Notes: generated by a model not told the origin, from the sequence alone. DNA of 64,000 nucleotides from Sphingomonas sp. (GCF_019746665.1 NZ_JAIERS010000015.1:34165-98164), one strand, 5' to 3'; counted from the first letter of the stretch, positions 34,892 to 44,230 are shown. Numbers and translations: made by a program.

Positions 34892-35217
34892 TCCTGGTGC
34901 TGGCGGCGCTTTCGGGCGCGCTCGCCGTGGCGGCGGGAGCGTTTGGGGCGCATGGCGCGGAGGGGAAGGCCGCTGAGTGGCTTCGCATTGGCGGGCAATA
35001 TCAGCTCGCGCACGCGCTCGCGGCGATGGTCGCGGTGCAGCTGCGCGCGGGTGGGGCGGCGTGGTTGTTCGTCGCGGGCGGGGCGCTGTTCGCCGGGACG
35101 CTCTATCTGATGGCGCTGGGCCTGCCGCGCTGGCTGGGGGCGATCACCCCCATCGGTGGCGCGCTGATGATCGCCGGCTGGCTGTGGCTCACGTGGAGCC
35201 TCTGGCGCGCGGGATAG
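34888..35217 (+). CDS. DUF423 membrane protein
   Basis: A 109-residue protein with four predicted helices, of the DUF423 (YgdD-like) family. The conserved start LSGALAVAAGAFGAHG and the YQLAHALAAM helix are clear. Function is unknown. It is coupled by a 4-base overlap to the antiporter gene and ends 3 bases before the convergent DUF2256 gene. Confidence 0.9.
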   Translation: MILVLAALSGALAVAAGAFGAHGAEGKAAEWLRIGGQYQLAHALAAMVAVQLRAGGAAWLFVAGGALFAGTLYLMALGLPRWLGAITPIGGALMIAGWLWLTWSLWRAG

Positions 35218-35220
35218 CCG

Positions 35221-35364
35221 CTAACGCCCTGTTTTTCGGCACTTGTCCGAGCAATAGACGACATTGTCCCAATCGCGCGCCCATTTCTTGCGCCACGCGA
35301 AGGGGCGCGCGCAGACCGGGCAGGTCTTGGTCGGCAGGTCGCGCTTATGGACGCCTTGGGGCAT
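35221..35364 (-). CDS. DUF2256 zinc-ribbon-like small protein
   Basis: A 47-residue protein with the DUF2256 pattern: [19 protein letters not shown] and then YCSDKCR, giving four Cys in two CxxC/CxxxC pairs that probably bind zinc. The reading frame starts 20 bases inside the end of aroB, so it is likely translated from the aroB transcript. Function is unknown; its small size makes it easy to miss. Confidence 0.85.
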   Translation of the reverse strand: MPQGVHKRDLPTKTCPVCARPFAWRKKWARDWDNVVYCSDKCRKTGR

Positions 35365-36472
35365 CGCACACCTCCCGCTCTTCATCGAGGAACGCCGCCA
35401 CGTCGTCGAGCGCCACGTCGCGCGCGACGAAGGTCTGCCCGATGCCGCGCGCGAGGAGGAAGGGGAGGGTGCCGCCCACCATCTTCTTGTCGTGGCGCAT
35501 ATGATCGACGAGGCGGGTGCCGGGCGCATTCACCCCCGCCTCGGCGAGCCCCGCGGGCAGTCCCAGCGCGCGCAGGTGCGCTCCCACGCGCGTCCCATCC
35601 CCGCCCGGGCACAGCCCGCGCCGTGCCGAGTAGCGAAAAGCCAGCGCCATCCCCGCCGCGACCGCCTCGCCGTGCAGCAGCCGGTCCGAAAAACCCGCTT
35701 CGGCCTCCAACGCATGGCCGAAGGTGTGGCCAAGGTTGAGCAGCGCGCGCAGATCGCCCGTCTCGCGCTCATCGGCGGCGACGATGCGGGCCTTGGCACG
35801 GACCGAATGGGCGATGGCTTCCACCCGCGCCACCGCATCGCCCGCGAGCAACGCCGCGCCGTTCGCCTCACACCAGGCAAAGAAGTCGGCGTCGTCGATC
35901 AGGCCATATTTCACGACTTCGGCATAGCCCGCGCGCAGCTCCCGCAACGGGAGGGTGGCCAACGTGTCGGGGTCGATCAGCACTAGGCTCGGCTGATGGA
36001 AAGCGCCGATCAGGTTCTTGCCGCCGCGCGCGTTGATCGCGGTCTTCCCGCCGACCGACGAATCGACCTGGGCGAGCAAGGTCGTCGGCAACTGCACGAA
36101 GCGGCACCCGCGCTTCAGGATCGCGCAGGCGAGCCCGGCCAGATCGCCCACCACCCCACCGCCGAGCGCGAGCACATGATCGCCGCGCTCCACCCCGCGC
36201 GCGAGCAGCGCCTCGCACAGCGTCTCGAGCATCGCCCAGCTCTTGCTCGCCTCGCCCGACGGGATGGCGACCGGGTCGAGCGCCACGCCGTGTTCGGCAA
36301 GCGCCGCGCCGAGCGTCGCGAGATGCCCTTCGACCGCCGCGTCATACACCACCACCAGCCGCCCGCCGCGTGCGAGTGGCGCGAGCCGCTCGGCACCCGC
36401 CGCCCCGATCAGGCCGGGCGCGATCACCACCGGATAGGCGCGCGCGCCCAACTCCACCCAGATTTCGATCAC
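35345..36472 (-). CDS. aroB: 3-dehydroquinate synthase
   Basis: A 375-residue AroB, which converts DAHP to 3-dehydroquinate in the shikimate pathway, with NAD+ and a metal ion. The glycine motif [18 protein letters not shown] (about 104-121), the [11 protein letters not shown] stretch (about 138-148) and the metal ligands in [13 protein letters not shown] and [10 protein letters not shown] are all present. It starts with GTG overlapping the aroK stop (GTGA), so aroK-aroB form one translation unit. Confidence 0.97.
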   Translation of the reverse strand: MIEIWVELGARAYPVVIAPGLIGAAGAERLAPLARGGRLVVVYDAAVEGHLATLGAALAEHGVALDPVAIPSGEASKSWAMLETLCEALLARGVERGDHVLALGGGVVGDLAGLACAILKRGCRFVQLPTTLLAQVDSSVGGKTAINARGGKNLIGAFHQPSLVLIDPDTLATLPLRELRAGYAEVVKYGLIDDADFFAWCEANGAALLAGDAVARVEAIAHSVRAKARIVAADERETGDLRALLNLGHTFGHALEAEAGFSDRLLHGEAVAAGMALAFRYSARRGLCPGGDGTRVGAHLRALGLPAGLAEAGVNAPGTRLVDHMRHDKKMVGGTLPFLLARGIGQTFVARDVALDDVAAFLDEEREVCDAPRRP

Positions 36473-37005
36473 GCCCCGATCGCCTCCAAAATCGCCTTCA
36501 CCGTCACCTCGTGGGGCGCGTGATGGCTCGGCACCCGGATCGGCGCCAGCGCGTAGAAGGGATTGCGCTGCTGCGCCAGCTCGCGCAGCACCTGATGCGG
36601 ATCGCGGTTACGGAGCAGCGGGCGGGTGTCGCGCCGGGTCACGCGCTCGGCGAGCACGGCTGGGTTGGCATCGAGCCACACCGCGAGCGCGCGATCGAGG
36701 ATCAGCGCGCGCGTCTCCTCGTTCATGAAGGCGCCGCCGCCGGTCGCGATCACCTTGGGGGTGCCATCGATCAGCCGGGCGATCACCCGCCGCTCGCCAT
36801 CGCGAAAATAGGGTTCGCCGAAGCGATCGAAGATTTCCGCGATCGTCATTCCCGCCGCCGTCTCGATCTCGGCATCGGCGTCGACAAAGGGCAGGCGCAG
36901 CCGCTGGGCGAGGCGCCGGCCGACCGTCGTCTTGCCCGCGCCCATCAACCCCACCAGCACGATCGGCTGGCCTTGCCAGTCTGCTTTTTGTTGATTTTGC
37001 AACAT
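36469..37005 (-). CDS. aroK: Shikimate kinase
   Basis: A 178-residue shikimate kinase. Walker A is GLMGAGKTT at 19-27, the shikimate-binding Asp is in FVDADAEIE (about 41-49), the GGGAF loop is near 93-97 and the lid arginine is in RPLLRN. It phosphorylates shikimate in aromatic amino acid synthesis. The ATG at 37005 is chosen over an upstream frame extension that lacks family sequence. It diverges from the small membrane protein gene with 83 bases between. Confidence 0.96.
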   Translation of the reverse strand: MLQNQQKADWQGQPIVLVGLMGAGKTTVGRRLAQRLRLPFVDADAEIETAAGMTIAEIFDRFGEPYFRDGERRVIARLIDGTPKVIATGGGAFMNEETRALILDRALAVWLDANPAVLAERVTRRDTRPLLRNRDPHQVLRELAQQRNPFYALAPIRVPSHHAPHEVTVKAILEAIGA

Positions 37006-37088
37006 GTGGGCACAGGCTATACAGCGCGCCCACGCCTCGGGCAAAAGGCGCGTGGCGGGGATAGTCGAGCAGGGGCGTGAGGGTAGAG

Positions 37089-37220
37089 ATGCGGTTGGTG
37101 ATCGTTGCGCTGGTGGTGCTCGTGGTGCTGGGCGGCGGGATGGCGGCGCTCGGCGGTTTGGCGCGTGAAAAGCCGTTGCAGCCGGTGGAAAAGGTCGTCC
37201 CGCTTGCCAATCTCAGCTAA
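37089..37220 (+). CDS. 43-residue single-span membrane protein
   Basis: A small reading frame preceded by GAGGGTAGAG. It encodes one hydrophobic helix (residues 3-22, Val/Leu/Gly-rich) and then a short charged tail ending PLANLS. Its last 17 bases overlap the TTG start of the next gene, so it may couple translation of that gene. No family was recognised; its place before the exported protein and xerD suggests a real gene rather than chance. Confidence 0.55.
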   Translation: MRLVIVALVVLVVLGGGMAALGGLAREKPLQPVEKVVPLANLS

Positions 37221-38994
37221 GCGCAAGGCCCTGCTGCTGCTGGTCGCGGGGGCGAGCGTGCTCCCCGCGCTGGCGCAGGAGCGGCCCGAATCGATCCTGC
37301 CGCCGGGCTTCAACGAACAGACCCCGCCGCCCAGCCCGACGCCCTCCGCGCCGGTCGTGCCGACGCCCGCGCCCGTACAGCCGAGCGCGCCGCTGCCGGG
37401 GACGCCGGTGCCCGACGATCTGGGGCTCGACAATTTGCTGTCGAACGATCTGGCGGCGACCGCCGAGCCCGATCCTGCGGCGATGCAGGCCTATGAGCTG
37501 CCGGCCTATGCCCGCCGTTCGCTGGCCCGCGTAGGGGTGGTCGGCACCGATCAGGGCGGGCTCGCGCCGGGTGCTTTCGGTCGTACCGATGGCCGTTTCC
37601 TCCAGATGCTGATGGCGCGGCTCGACGCGCCTTTGCCCTCGCGCTGGCTGTCGATCGCGCTGCGCCGCGCGCTTGCCTCGCAGGTCGATACCCCGGCGCA
37701 AGTGAACGGCGCCGATTTCGCCGCCGAGCGCGCCTGGCTGCTGGTGCGGATGGGCGAGCCGCACGTCGCCCGCGCGCTGATCGAGGCGGTCGATACCGAT
37801 AACTATACGCCCAAGCTCTATGAGGCGGCGCTGCAGACCGCGCTCGCCGCAGGCGATCCGGGGCTGGTCTGCCCGGTGATCGGCCCGGCGCAGCGCCAGT
37901 CGGGCGACCGGGCGTGGGTGCTGCTCGACGCGGTGTGCGCGGGGCTTTCGGGCATCGCCGGGCAGGGCGGGCCGCAGCTGGAGGCGGCGCGCAAGCGGCG
38001 GGTGGCGAGCGGGGTCGATCTGCTGCTCGCCGACAAGGCGGTGGGCCTCACTAACAAACGCCGCGCGGTGACGATCGAGTGGGACAGCGTCGGCGAGCTG
38101 ACCGCGTGGCGCTATGGCATGGCGATGGCGACCGGGGTCGATGTGCCCGCGCCGTTGCTCGCGACCGCGGCGCCGCGCGTGCAATTCTGGCGCGCGATGG
38201 CGCCGGCGCTGAGCCCGGTCGCGCGGCGCCCCTCGGCCGAGCTCGCCGCCGCGCAAGGCGTGCTGTCGAGCGCGGCTCTGGTCGACCTCTATGGCGCGAT
38301 CGACCAGAGCGAAGACCCGTCGAGCCCCGATGCCGCCGCCGCGCGCGACCTGACCGCCGCGTTCAGCGCCGCCGCGCGCGAGGATCGGGTCGCGGCGCTG
38401 CGCCGGCTGTGGGAAGCGCCCGAAGGCCCACGCGCGCGCTATGCCCGGCTGGTACTCACCGCCCGCGCCGCCGCGCTGCTGCCGCCCGCCGCCGACGAGG
38501 CGACCGAGCGCGCGATCGCTGCGATGCTCAGCGCCGGTTACGATCAGGCGGCGTTGCGCTGGCGCGGGGTGGTGACGCGGGGGAGCGACGGCTGGGCGAT
38601 GCTCGCGCTCGCCAATACCGGCTTTGGCGCGCGCTACAGCCGGGGCGAGGTGCGCGGCTATGGCGGCGGCCAGGGAGACAGCACGCTCAAGCGCCAGCTG
38701 TTCTTCGCCGCGCTCGCCGGGCTCGATCGGGTCGATGCCGCGACCGCGCAGTCGCTCGCCGGCGATCTGGCGGTCGATATCGCGCTCGACAATCCGTGGA
38801 CCCGCGCGATCGACCAGGCGGCGCAGGCGGGCGAGCCGGGCACCGTGCTGCTGCTCGCGGGCGTGGGGATGCAGACGGGCAATTGGCACGGCGTACCGCC
38901 CGCCTATTTCTATCGCATCATCGCCGCGATGCACCGTGTCGGGCTCGATGCCGAGGCGCGGATGATGGCGATCGAGGCGCTTACCCGGCTTTGA
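37204..38994 (+). CDS. Large exported protein of unknown function
   Basis: A 596-residue protein that begins with a signal peptide (hydrophobic ALLLLVAGASVLPALAQ, cleavage after about residue 23). A Pro-rich linker follows (about 30-65), then an almost entirely helical, Ala/Arg-rich body. The body could form helical hairpin repeats of the TPR or SEL1 kind, but no clear repeat was verified. TTG at 37204, with an AAAGG site upstream, is the best start because it keeps the whole signal sequence. Its TGA overlaps the likely TTG start of xerD. A periplasmic role is inferred. Confidence 0.6.
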   Translation: MPISAKRKALLLLVAGASVLPALAQERPESILPPGFNEQTPPPSPTPSAPVVPTPAPVQPSAPLPGTPVPDDLGLDNLLSNDLAATAEPDPAAMQAYELPAYARRSLARVGVVGTDQGGLAPGAFGRTDGRFLQMLMARLDAPLPSRWLSIALRRALASQVDTPAQVNGADFAAERAWLLVRMGEPHVARALIEAVDTDNYTPKLYEAALQTALAAGDPGLVCPVIGPAQRQSGDRAWVLLDAVCAGLSGIAGQGGPQLEAARKRRVASGVDLLLADKAVGLTNKRRAVTIEWDSVGELTAWRYGMAMATGVDVPAPLLATAAPRVQFWRAMAPALSPVARRPSAELAAAQGVLSSAALVDLYGAIDQSEDPSSPDAAAARDLTAAFSAAAREDRVAALRRLWEAPEGPRARYARLVLTARAAALLPPAADEATERAIAAMLSAGYDQAALRWRGVVTRGSDGWAMLALANTGFGARYSRGEVRGYGGGQGDSTLKRQLFFAALAGLDRVDAATAQSLAGDLAVDIALDNPWTRAIDQAAQAGEPGTVLLLAGVGMQTGNWHGVPPAYFYRIIAAMHRVGLDAEARMMAIEALTRL

Positions 38995-39884
38995 GCGATG
39001 GGTTGAACGACGCGGGGCTGATCGACCGCTTCCTGGAGATGCTGAGCGCCGAGCGCGGCGCGGCGGCGAACACCATCGCTGCCTATCGCAGCGATTTGTC
39101 CCTGGCCTCGGGCGCGCTCGACGGCGCTCTGGCGGGGGCGGACGCGACCGCGCTCCAGCGGCTGGCGGACGGGTGGGCGGCGCTGTCCCGCGCGACCGTG
39201 GCGCGCAAGGCGGCGGCGCTGCGCCGCTTCTTCGCTTTTCTGCACGAGGAGGGGCACCGCGCCGATGATCCAAGCGAGGCGCTGCCCCGCCCGGGCACCG
39301 CGCGGCCTTTGCCCAAGACGCTGTCGGTCACTGATGTCGACAGGCTGTTCGCCGCCATCGCCGATCGGCTCGCCAAGCCCCAGCCGGCGCCGCGCGATCT
39401 GCGGCTCGCGGCGCTGGTGGAACTGCTCTACGGCTCCGGCCTGCGCGCAAGCGAGCTGGTGTCGCTGCCGCGCGCGAGCATCGCCCCTGACCGCCCCTTC
39501 CTGATCCTGAAGGGCAAGGGCGGGCGCGAGCGGCTGGTGCCGATCTCCGACCGGGCGCGCGCGGCGGTGAGCGCGTGGCGCGCGGTCGCGCCACCCAGCG
39601 CCTGGCTGTTTCCCAGCGGCAGGGCGCATCTGACGCGGATCCGGCTCTATCAGCTGCTCAAGGGGCTCGCGGTCGAGGCCGGGCTGCCGCCCGACCGGAT
39701 CAGCCCGCACGTGCTGCGCCATGCCTTTGCGACGCATCTGCTAGCCGGCGGCGCCGATCTGCGCGCGCTGCAGCTGATGCTGGGCCATGCCGATATCGCG
39801 ACGACCGAAATCTACACCCATGTCGATAGCAGCCGGTTGATCGAGCTGGTCAACCAGCGCCATCCGCTCGCCGAGTTGCGTTGA
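38991..39884 (+). CDS. xerD: Tyrosine recombinase XerD
   Basis: A 297-residue tyrosine recombinase with a SAM-like N-terminal domain and a catalytic domain holding all active residues: Arg152 ([10 protein letters not shown]), Lys174/176, His240 and Arg243 (HVLRHAF), His266 ([15 protein letters not shown]) and Tyr275. Length and end fit XerC/XerD of the chromosome dimer resolution system; XerD is preferred by similarity and context next to accA. The start is probably TTG 38991, overlapping the preceding stop (TTGA); TTG 39003 is an alternative. Confidence 0.9.
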   Translation: MSDGLNDAGLIDRFLEMLSAERGAAANTIAAYRSDLSLASGALDGALAGADATALQRLADGWAALSRATVARKAAALRRFFAFLHEEGHRADDPSEALPRPGTARPLPKTLSVTDVDRLFAAIADRLAKPQPAPRDLRLAALVELLYGSGLRASELVSLPRASIAPDRPFLILKGKGGRERLVPISDRARAAVSAWRAVAPPSAWLFPSGRAHLTRIRLYQLLKGLAVEAGLPPDRISPHVLRHAFATHLLAGGADLRALQLMLGHADIATTEIYTHVDSSRLIELVNQRHPLAELR

Positions 39885-39919
39885 CGCGTGGCCATGCGGC
39901 GCCTAACCGAGGCGCCCTG

Positions 39920-40867
39920 ATGGCCAGCTTCCTCGATTTCGAAAAACCCGTCGCCGAACTGACCGCGCGCCTCGCCGAACTGCGCACGACCGCCGATCAC
40001 GGCGCGATCGACATCGCCGCGGAGATCGCCCGGATCGAGGCCAAGGCCGATCGCTTGCTGCGCGAGACTTACGCGAAGCTGACGCCGTGGCAGAAAACGC
40101 AAGTCGCGCGCCATCCCGATCGCCCGCATTTCAAACATTATGTCGCCGGGTTGTTCGACGAGTTCATGCCGCTCGCCGGCGACCGCGCCTTCGCCGATGA
40201 TCAGGCGATCCTGGGCGGCTTCGCCCGGCTCGGCGGGCGCCGGGTGGTGGTGATCGGGCATGAGAAGGGCGACGATACCGCCAGTCGCCTCCGCCACAAT
40301 TTCGGGATGGGCAAGCCCGAGGGGTATCGCAAGGCGATTCGGCTGATGCGGCTTGCCGATCGGTTCGGCCTGCCGGTGGTGACGCTCGTCGATACCTCGG
40401 GCGCCTTTCCTGGGGTCCAGGCGGAGGAGCGCGGCCAGGCCGAGGCGATCGCGCGCGCGACCGAGCAGTGCCTTGCGCTCGGCGTGCCGATGGTGGCCGC
40501 GATCGTGGGTGAGGGCGGCTCGGGCGGCGCGATCGCGCTCGCCGCCGCCAATCGCGTGCTGATGTTCGAGCATGCCGTCTATTCGGTGATCAGCCCGGAA
40601 GGCTGCGCGTCGATCCTGTGGCGCACCGCCGAACGCGCGCCCGACGCGGCCGAGGCGATGCGGGTGACCGCGCAGGATCTGAAGACGCTCGGCGTGATCG
40701 ACGCGATCGTGCCCGAACCGCTCGGCGGCGCGCAGCGCGACCCGGCGGCGGCGATCGCGGGCTTGCGAGCGGCGATCACCGGCGCGCTCGATGGCCTGGC
40801 GGGCCTCAGCCCCGAAGGCCTACGCCGCGATCGGCGCGCCAAGTTCCTGGCGATGGGTCGGCTTTAG
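39920..40867 (+). CDS. accA: Acetyl-CoA carboxylase carboxyltransferase subunit alpha
   Basis: A 315-residue AccA, the alpha subunit of the carboxyltransferase that makes malonyl-CoA for fatty acid synthesis. It begins with the family sequence [18 protein letters not shown] and contains [30 protein letters not shown] and the oxyanion-type glycine stretch [17 protein letters not shown]. The ATG at 39920 gives the conserved N-terminus. A hairpin terminator follows directly. Confidence 0.97.
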   Translation: MASFLDFEKPVAELTARLAELRTTADHGAIDIAAEIARIEAKADRLLRETYAKLTPWQKTQVARHPDRPHFKHYVAGLFDEFMPLAGDRAFADDQAILGGFARLGGRRVVVIGHEKGDDTASRLRHNFGMGKPEGYRKAIRLMRLADRFGLPVVTLVDTSGAFPGVQAEERGQAEAIARATEQCLALGVPMVAAIVGEGGSGGAIALAAANRVLMFEHAVYSVISPEGCASILWRTAERAPDAAEAMRVTAQDLKTLGVIDAIVPEPLGGAQRDPAAAIAGLRAAITGALDGLAGLSPEGLRRDRRAKFLAMGRL

Positions 40868-40871
40868 CCAA

Positions 40872-40907
40872 TAAAAAAGCGGCGAGCCGAAGCCCGCCGC
40901 CCGTTTT
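40872..40907. terminator. Intrinsic terminator shared by accA and the flp gene
   Basis: The hairpin GCGGCG (40879-40884)/CGCCGC (40895-40900), with an inner GC pair and a CGAA loop, is followed by a T-run at 40904-40907 on the plus strand. It is preceded by an A-run at 40873-40878, which makes a T-run on the minus strand. It can end transcription from both sides. Confidence 0.85.
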
Positions 40908-40928
40908 CGTCTGGGAGGACGAAAGAAC

Positions 40929-41096
40929 TTAGCTCGAACGCAGGTTCGAAGCAACGTTCTGGAAGGTGAAGCGCAGGTTGTTACCCAGCGTGCTCATCGC
41001 GGCGATCGCGGCGACGGCGATCAGAGCGGCGATCAGACCATATTCGATGGCGGTCGCGCCCTTGTTGTTCTTCACGAACTTGCGGATAGCGTTCAT
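40929..41096 (-). CDS. Flp/Fap-type pilin (type IVb prepilin) 1
   Basis: A 55-residue Flp-family pilin. The short basic leader (MNAIRKFVKNNKG) is followed by the prepilin processing and Flp motif ATAIEYGLIAALIAVAAIA, with Glu at mature position 5 and Tyr at position 6. CpaA should cleave after the Gly. A GGAGACC ribosome site lies upstream. It is the likely main pilus subunit for the Tad machinery encoded at 2.5-9.75 kb. Most pilin loci sit next to cpaA, so its distance is unusual. Confidence 0.93.
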   Translation of the reverse strand: MNAIRKFVKNNKGATAIEYGLIAALIAVAAIAAMSTLGNNLRFTFQNVASNLRSS

Positions 41097-41227
41097 TTCC
41101 GGTCTCCAATCTTACTTTGCTCAAACACCCGGCCGACCCGAATTCCGGTCCAGCAATCGTGTTTCTATCTGGTGAAAGTTGACAAATCGTTTTGGGTGAA
41201 TGGTTAATTTAATCTTATCAGAGTGGC

Positions 41228-41407
41228 TCAGTGGTTGCTGGCCTGCGTCACGCGCGAGCTAACGCTGTTCCACATCCCGATCGTCTGGCTGGCGACGGCC
41301 TGAAGCGAGGCGACCATCGCGATCACGATCAGCGAGACGATCAGGCCATATTCAACGGCGGTGGCGCCGCGGCGGTCGATCAGCAATCGGCGAAGAATCG
41401 TGCGCAT
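41228..41407 (-). CDS. Flp/Fap-type pilin (type IVb prepilin) 2
   Basis: A 59-residue second Flp-family pilin with leader MRTILRRLLIDRRG and the motif ATAVEYGLIVSLIVIAMVAS. Its C-terminal part (QTIGMWNSVSSRVTQASNH) differs from the first pilin, so the two are not recent copies. The pair is on the minus strand with a 131-base AT-richer gap. It may be a minor pilin or an alternative subunit. Confidence 0.92.
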   Translation of the reverse strand: MRTILRRLLIDRRGATAVEYGLIVSLIVIAMVASLQAVASQTIGMWNSVSSRVTQASNH

Positions 41408-41588
41408 TGGTTAAACCCGCTCGTTGGTGCCCCGTAATTTTAAAGATCGATCGTTAACAAGTTGCTGCCGCCCGCATGATAGACCCGCATTTCCCTCGGC
41501 CGCCGCTGCCAACGGCCCAGGCCATCGGTTAAGATTCGCGTGACCAAAGGATGGCGCGCGCGGCGATGGCTTGTTAGGCGCGGTCGAT

Positions 41589-41993
41589 ATGGGCTCCGCT
41601 CTTTTTCCGATCGTGGCGGCCGCGCTGGTCGATGGCGATGGCCGCGTGCTGCTGCAACAGCGGCCGCCAGGCAAGGAGATGGCCGGGCTGTGGGAGTTTC
41701 CCGGCGGCAAGATCGAGCCTGGCGAGTCGCCCGAGGCCGCGCTGATCCGCGAGCTGCGCGAGGAACTGGGGATCGATACCGATGCCGCGTGCCTCGCCCC
41801 CGCCGCCTTCGCCAGCGCACCGCTTGGTGAACGCCATCTGTTGCTGCTGCTGTTCGTCTGCCGCAAATGGCGGGGGATGCCGCAGCCGCTGGAGGGCGGC
41901 GCGTTGCGCTGGGCGCGCCCGGCGGCGATGCACGCGCTGCCAATGCCGCCGGCGGATCGGCCACTGATCGGCCTGATCGAGGCGTTGATCTAG
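41589..41993 (+). CDS. mutT: 8-oxo-dGTP diphosphatase MutT (Nudix)
   Basis: A 134-residue Nudix hydrolase. The Nudix box is complete (GGKIEPGESPEAALIRELRE plus ELGI, about residues 38-61), and the surroundings (LLQQRPPGKEMAGLWEFP) match MutT, which removes oxidised dGTP from the nucleotide pool. The start may be ATG 41589 or TTG 41571; the ATG fits the family N-terminus. Confidence 0.9.
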   Translation: MGSALFPIVAAALVDGDGRVLLQQRPPGKEMAGLWEFPGGKIEPGESPEAALIRELREELGIDTDAACLAPAAFASAPLGERHLLLLLFVCRKWRGMPQPLEGGALRWARPAAMHALPMPPADRPLIGLIEALI

Positions 41994-42067
41994 GGGGTGA
42001 ATGTGTAAGCGACCGTTTTTCACGCGGCGACTCAATGGCTGTGCTGGGGTGGGAAGGGGACCGACGG

Positions 42068-42508
42068 TTATGCGGCCGACGCACGTTGTAAGCGGACCAG
42101 GACAAAACCGGCGATCGGGACGTGCATGAGGACTGCCGTTACTACTCCCGGAGCGTAGCCGCCAAGCAGAATGGCTGCAGGAACATGCGGGATGAACACA
42201 TTCCCAAGCATCAGCAACGCCAAACCTCGGACGAGCATAACCGCGGCAGGACGCGAGGGGTTCAATCTTGCCCATATCATCGCCGCACTTCCAACTGCTG
42301 AGACAGCCAGCAAAGCAACATGGAAACTGTGAGTTGAAGGTGCGGAGTAAGAATGGAAGAATACAGTGCGGATCAAGGCTTGCGACAACTCCCGATAGGA
42401 GCTGTAGGAGATTGCTTCCTCCGCATTGTGCAGCAAGAACGCGACGAGCAAGACGATTGGAAAGATCCGAGTAGATTCATCACTTGGACCTTGCGCTGTG
42501 CTGATCAT
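42068..42508 (-). CDS. HXXEE-domain membrane protein
   Basis: A 146-residue protein with about four membrane helices and the signature HNAEE (about residues 27-31), which names the HXXEE family. A second conserved His-containing part (GYAPGVVTAVLMHVPI) is near the end. Function is unknown. The gene is less GC-rich than its neighbours and uses AT-ending codons more often (AGT, CAA, TCA), which hints at later acquisition. Confidence 0.8.
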   Translation of the reverse strand: MISTAQGPSDESTRIFPIVLLVAFLLHNAEEAISYSSYRELSQALIRTVFFHSYSAPSTHSFHVALLAVSAVGSAAMIWARLNPSRPAAVMLVRGLALLMLGNVFIPHVPAAILLGGYAPGVVTAVLMHVPIAGFVLVRLQRASAA

Positions 42509-42578
42509 GGTTGCTTTTGTGCCGTTTAAAGCGTCCTTGCAATGGCCATTCTTGAAGGCGCTTGCCGCCTGCCCGCTT

Positions 42579-43430
42579 TCATGAGTTCACAGCTTTACCG
42601 CCCGGTCGCAAGGCCGCCGCGAGCGAGGCGGTCGCGCTGCCGCGCCGTGCTGGTTGCGGCTGATCGGGGCTCGGCGACCAGCCCGTCAGGAAAACGATCT
42701 CGAACCGTTCCGTAACGCGCCCCTCCGCGTCGGCGTGTGCCCCGAAGCTGTCGGCGAGGCGCGCGAGCGTCTCGCGGCGGAGCGGCACGCGGCCGGGCAT
42801 CACATTGCCCGCCGCCATTCCGCGCAGATCGCCGAGCAGCCGCCACAGGTCGCGGTAGCGCACCGTCAGCGTCTCGCCATCGGCGACGGGCAGCGCGAAG
42901 CCGGCGCGGGCGAGGAGGTCGCCGCCGGCGCGCACGTCGATCTGCGGATGGAGCCGCGCGGCGGGGCGATCGCCCTCGGCCTCGCGCAAGGCACCGCGCA
43001 GCGTCGTCAGACTCCCGGCACCGACAAAGGCCGCGAGGAACAACCCGTCGGGCCGCAACGCGCGCCGCGCTAAGGTAAGCGCGCCGGGTAGGTCGTTGAC
43101 GCTGTCGAGAACACCCGCCGACACGATCAGATCGAACGCCCCGTCGGCGAAGGGCAGCGCGTCTTCGCGCCCCTGCACTCCGCCGCTCGCCCGCGCGAAG
43201 TCGAACCCCGCGTCGAGCCGTGCCACCCGTGCGCCCTGGGGCGCCACGAACGCGCCATCGAAACAGCCGAGATCGAGAATGTCGCGGAAGGCGCGCTTCA
43301 CCCCGGCCAGCCGATCGGCGATCCCCTCCAGCATATAGGCGCGCAGGAAATCATGCGCGGCGAAACGGGGCGCGGCGCGGTCGCGCGCCCTGGCACGGGC
43401 GGCGGGATCGAAAATCTGGGCCGGGCTCAC
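42579..43430 (-). CDS. SAM-dependent methyltransferase (BioC/NDUFAF5-like)
   Basis: A 283-residue class I methyltransferase. Motif I is ILDLGCFDGAFV (about residues 52-63), and the acidic and post-I regions follow (ALPFADGAFDLIVSAGVLDSVNDLP). The overall order resembles BioC and the NDUFAF5 arginine hydroxylase/assembly family, which starts PxxIFDxxxxxxxRDRAA as here (PAQIFDPAARARARDRAA). I chose GTG 43430 because that family start lies there; an upstream start at 43466 would add 12 residues. It diverges from comF. Confidence 0.82.
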   Translation of the reverse strand: MSPAQIFDPAARARARDRAAPRFAAHDFLRAYMLEGIADRLAGVKRAFRDILDLGCFDGAFVAPQGARVARLDAGFDFARASGGVQGREDALPFADGAFDLIVSAGVLDSVNDLPGALTLARRALRPDGLFLAAFVGAGSLTTLRGALREAEGDRPAARLHPQIDVRAGGDLLARAGFALPVADGETLTVRYRDLWRLLGDLRGMAAGNVMPGRVPLRRETLARLADSFGAHADAEGRVTERFEIVFLTGWSPSPDQPQPARRGSATASLAAALRPGGKAVNS

Positions 43431-43473
43431 GCGGTGCCTTGTGGGGGCGGCGCGGGGCGGCGACAAGGGGGCG

Positions 43474-44199
43474 ATGCGCGCGCTGCTCGCACCCTGGCGC
43501 TTCGCGGTCGATGCCGCGCTGCCGCCGCGCTGCCCGGGATGCGGCGCGGTGAGCGGCGCCGATCACCTGTTCTGCGCCGCCTGCTGGGGAAGCCTGCGCT
43601 GGTTAACCCCGCCATGGTGCGCCAGCTGCTTCCACCCCCTGGCCGATAGCGAGGTTCTGTGCGCGCGCTGTACCGAGCATCCGCCCGGCCATGACGGGGT
43701 GCGCGCGGCCGTCGGCTATGATGCGATCGCCCGGGCGATGGTGCTGCGGCTGAAGCATGGCGGGCATATCGCCTATGCGGAAACGATCGCCGCTCACCTC
43801 GCGCGGCTGGTGCCCGACAAGGCCGAACTGCTCGTGCCGGTGCCGCTCCACCGCTGGCGGCTGTGGCGGCGCGGCTTCAACCAGGCGGCGCTGATCGCCG
43901 ACGGGGTGGGGCGGCGGCGCGGCGTTCCGGTCGCGCGCGGCGTGCTGCGCCGGGTTCGGGCGACGCCGATGCTGCGCGGGCTGGGGCGGCGGGCACGGGC
44001 ACGGGCGGTGGCCGAGGCGTTCGCGCTGGCGCCGGCAAGCGTTCAGCGACTCGCCGGGCGCCACGTGCTGCTGGTCGATGATGTCTACACCAGCGGAGCG
44101 ACCGCCGAGGCGTGCGCCGGGCTGCTGCGCGCCGCGGGAGCCGCCCGGGTAGAAATTCTATGCTGGGCGCGGGTATTGGACGGGGCGCAGAACGATTGA
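43474..44199 (+). CDS. ComF family protein
   Basis: A 241-residue ComF-type protein with a double zinc-finger N-terminus (CPGCGAVSGADHLFCAACW and CASCFHPLADSEVLCARC) and a phosphoribosyltransferase-like domain. The PRPP motif VLLVDDVYTSGAT is at about residues 200-212. In naturally competent bacteria ComF helps DNA uptake; elsewhere its role is unclear. ATG 43474 is preferred over an earlier GTG. Confidence 0.88.
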   Translation: MRALLAPWRFAVDAALPPRCPGCGAVSGADHLFCAACWGSLRWLTPPWCASCFHPLADSEVLCARCTEHPPGHDGVRAAVGYDAIARAMVLRLKHGGHIAYAETIAAHLARLVPDKAELLVPVPLHRWRLWRRGFNQAALIADGVGRRRGVPVARGVLRRVRATPMLRGLGRRARARAVAEAFALAPASVQRLAGRHVLLVDDVYTSGATAEACAGLLRAAGAARVEILCWARVLDGAQND

Positions 44200-44230
44200 C
44201 ATTGGCGGCGCGTCGCCACACCTCCACCGC

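Noticed and set aside
37213..39273. Long minus-strand open frame over the exported protein and xerD genes
   Set aside because: It is antisense to two coherent genes, and its product is Arg-rich and low-complexity. It is not supported.
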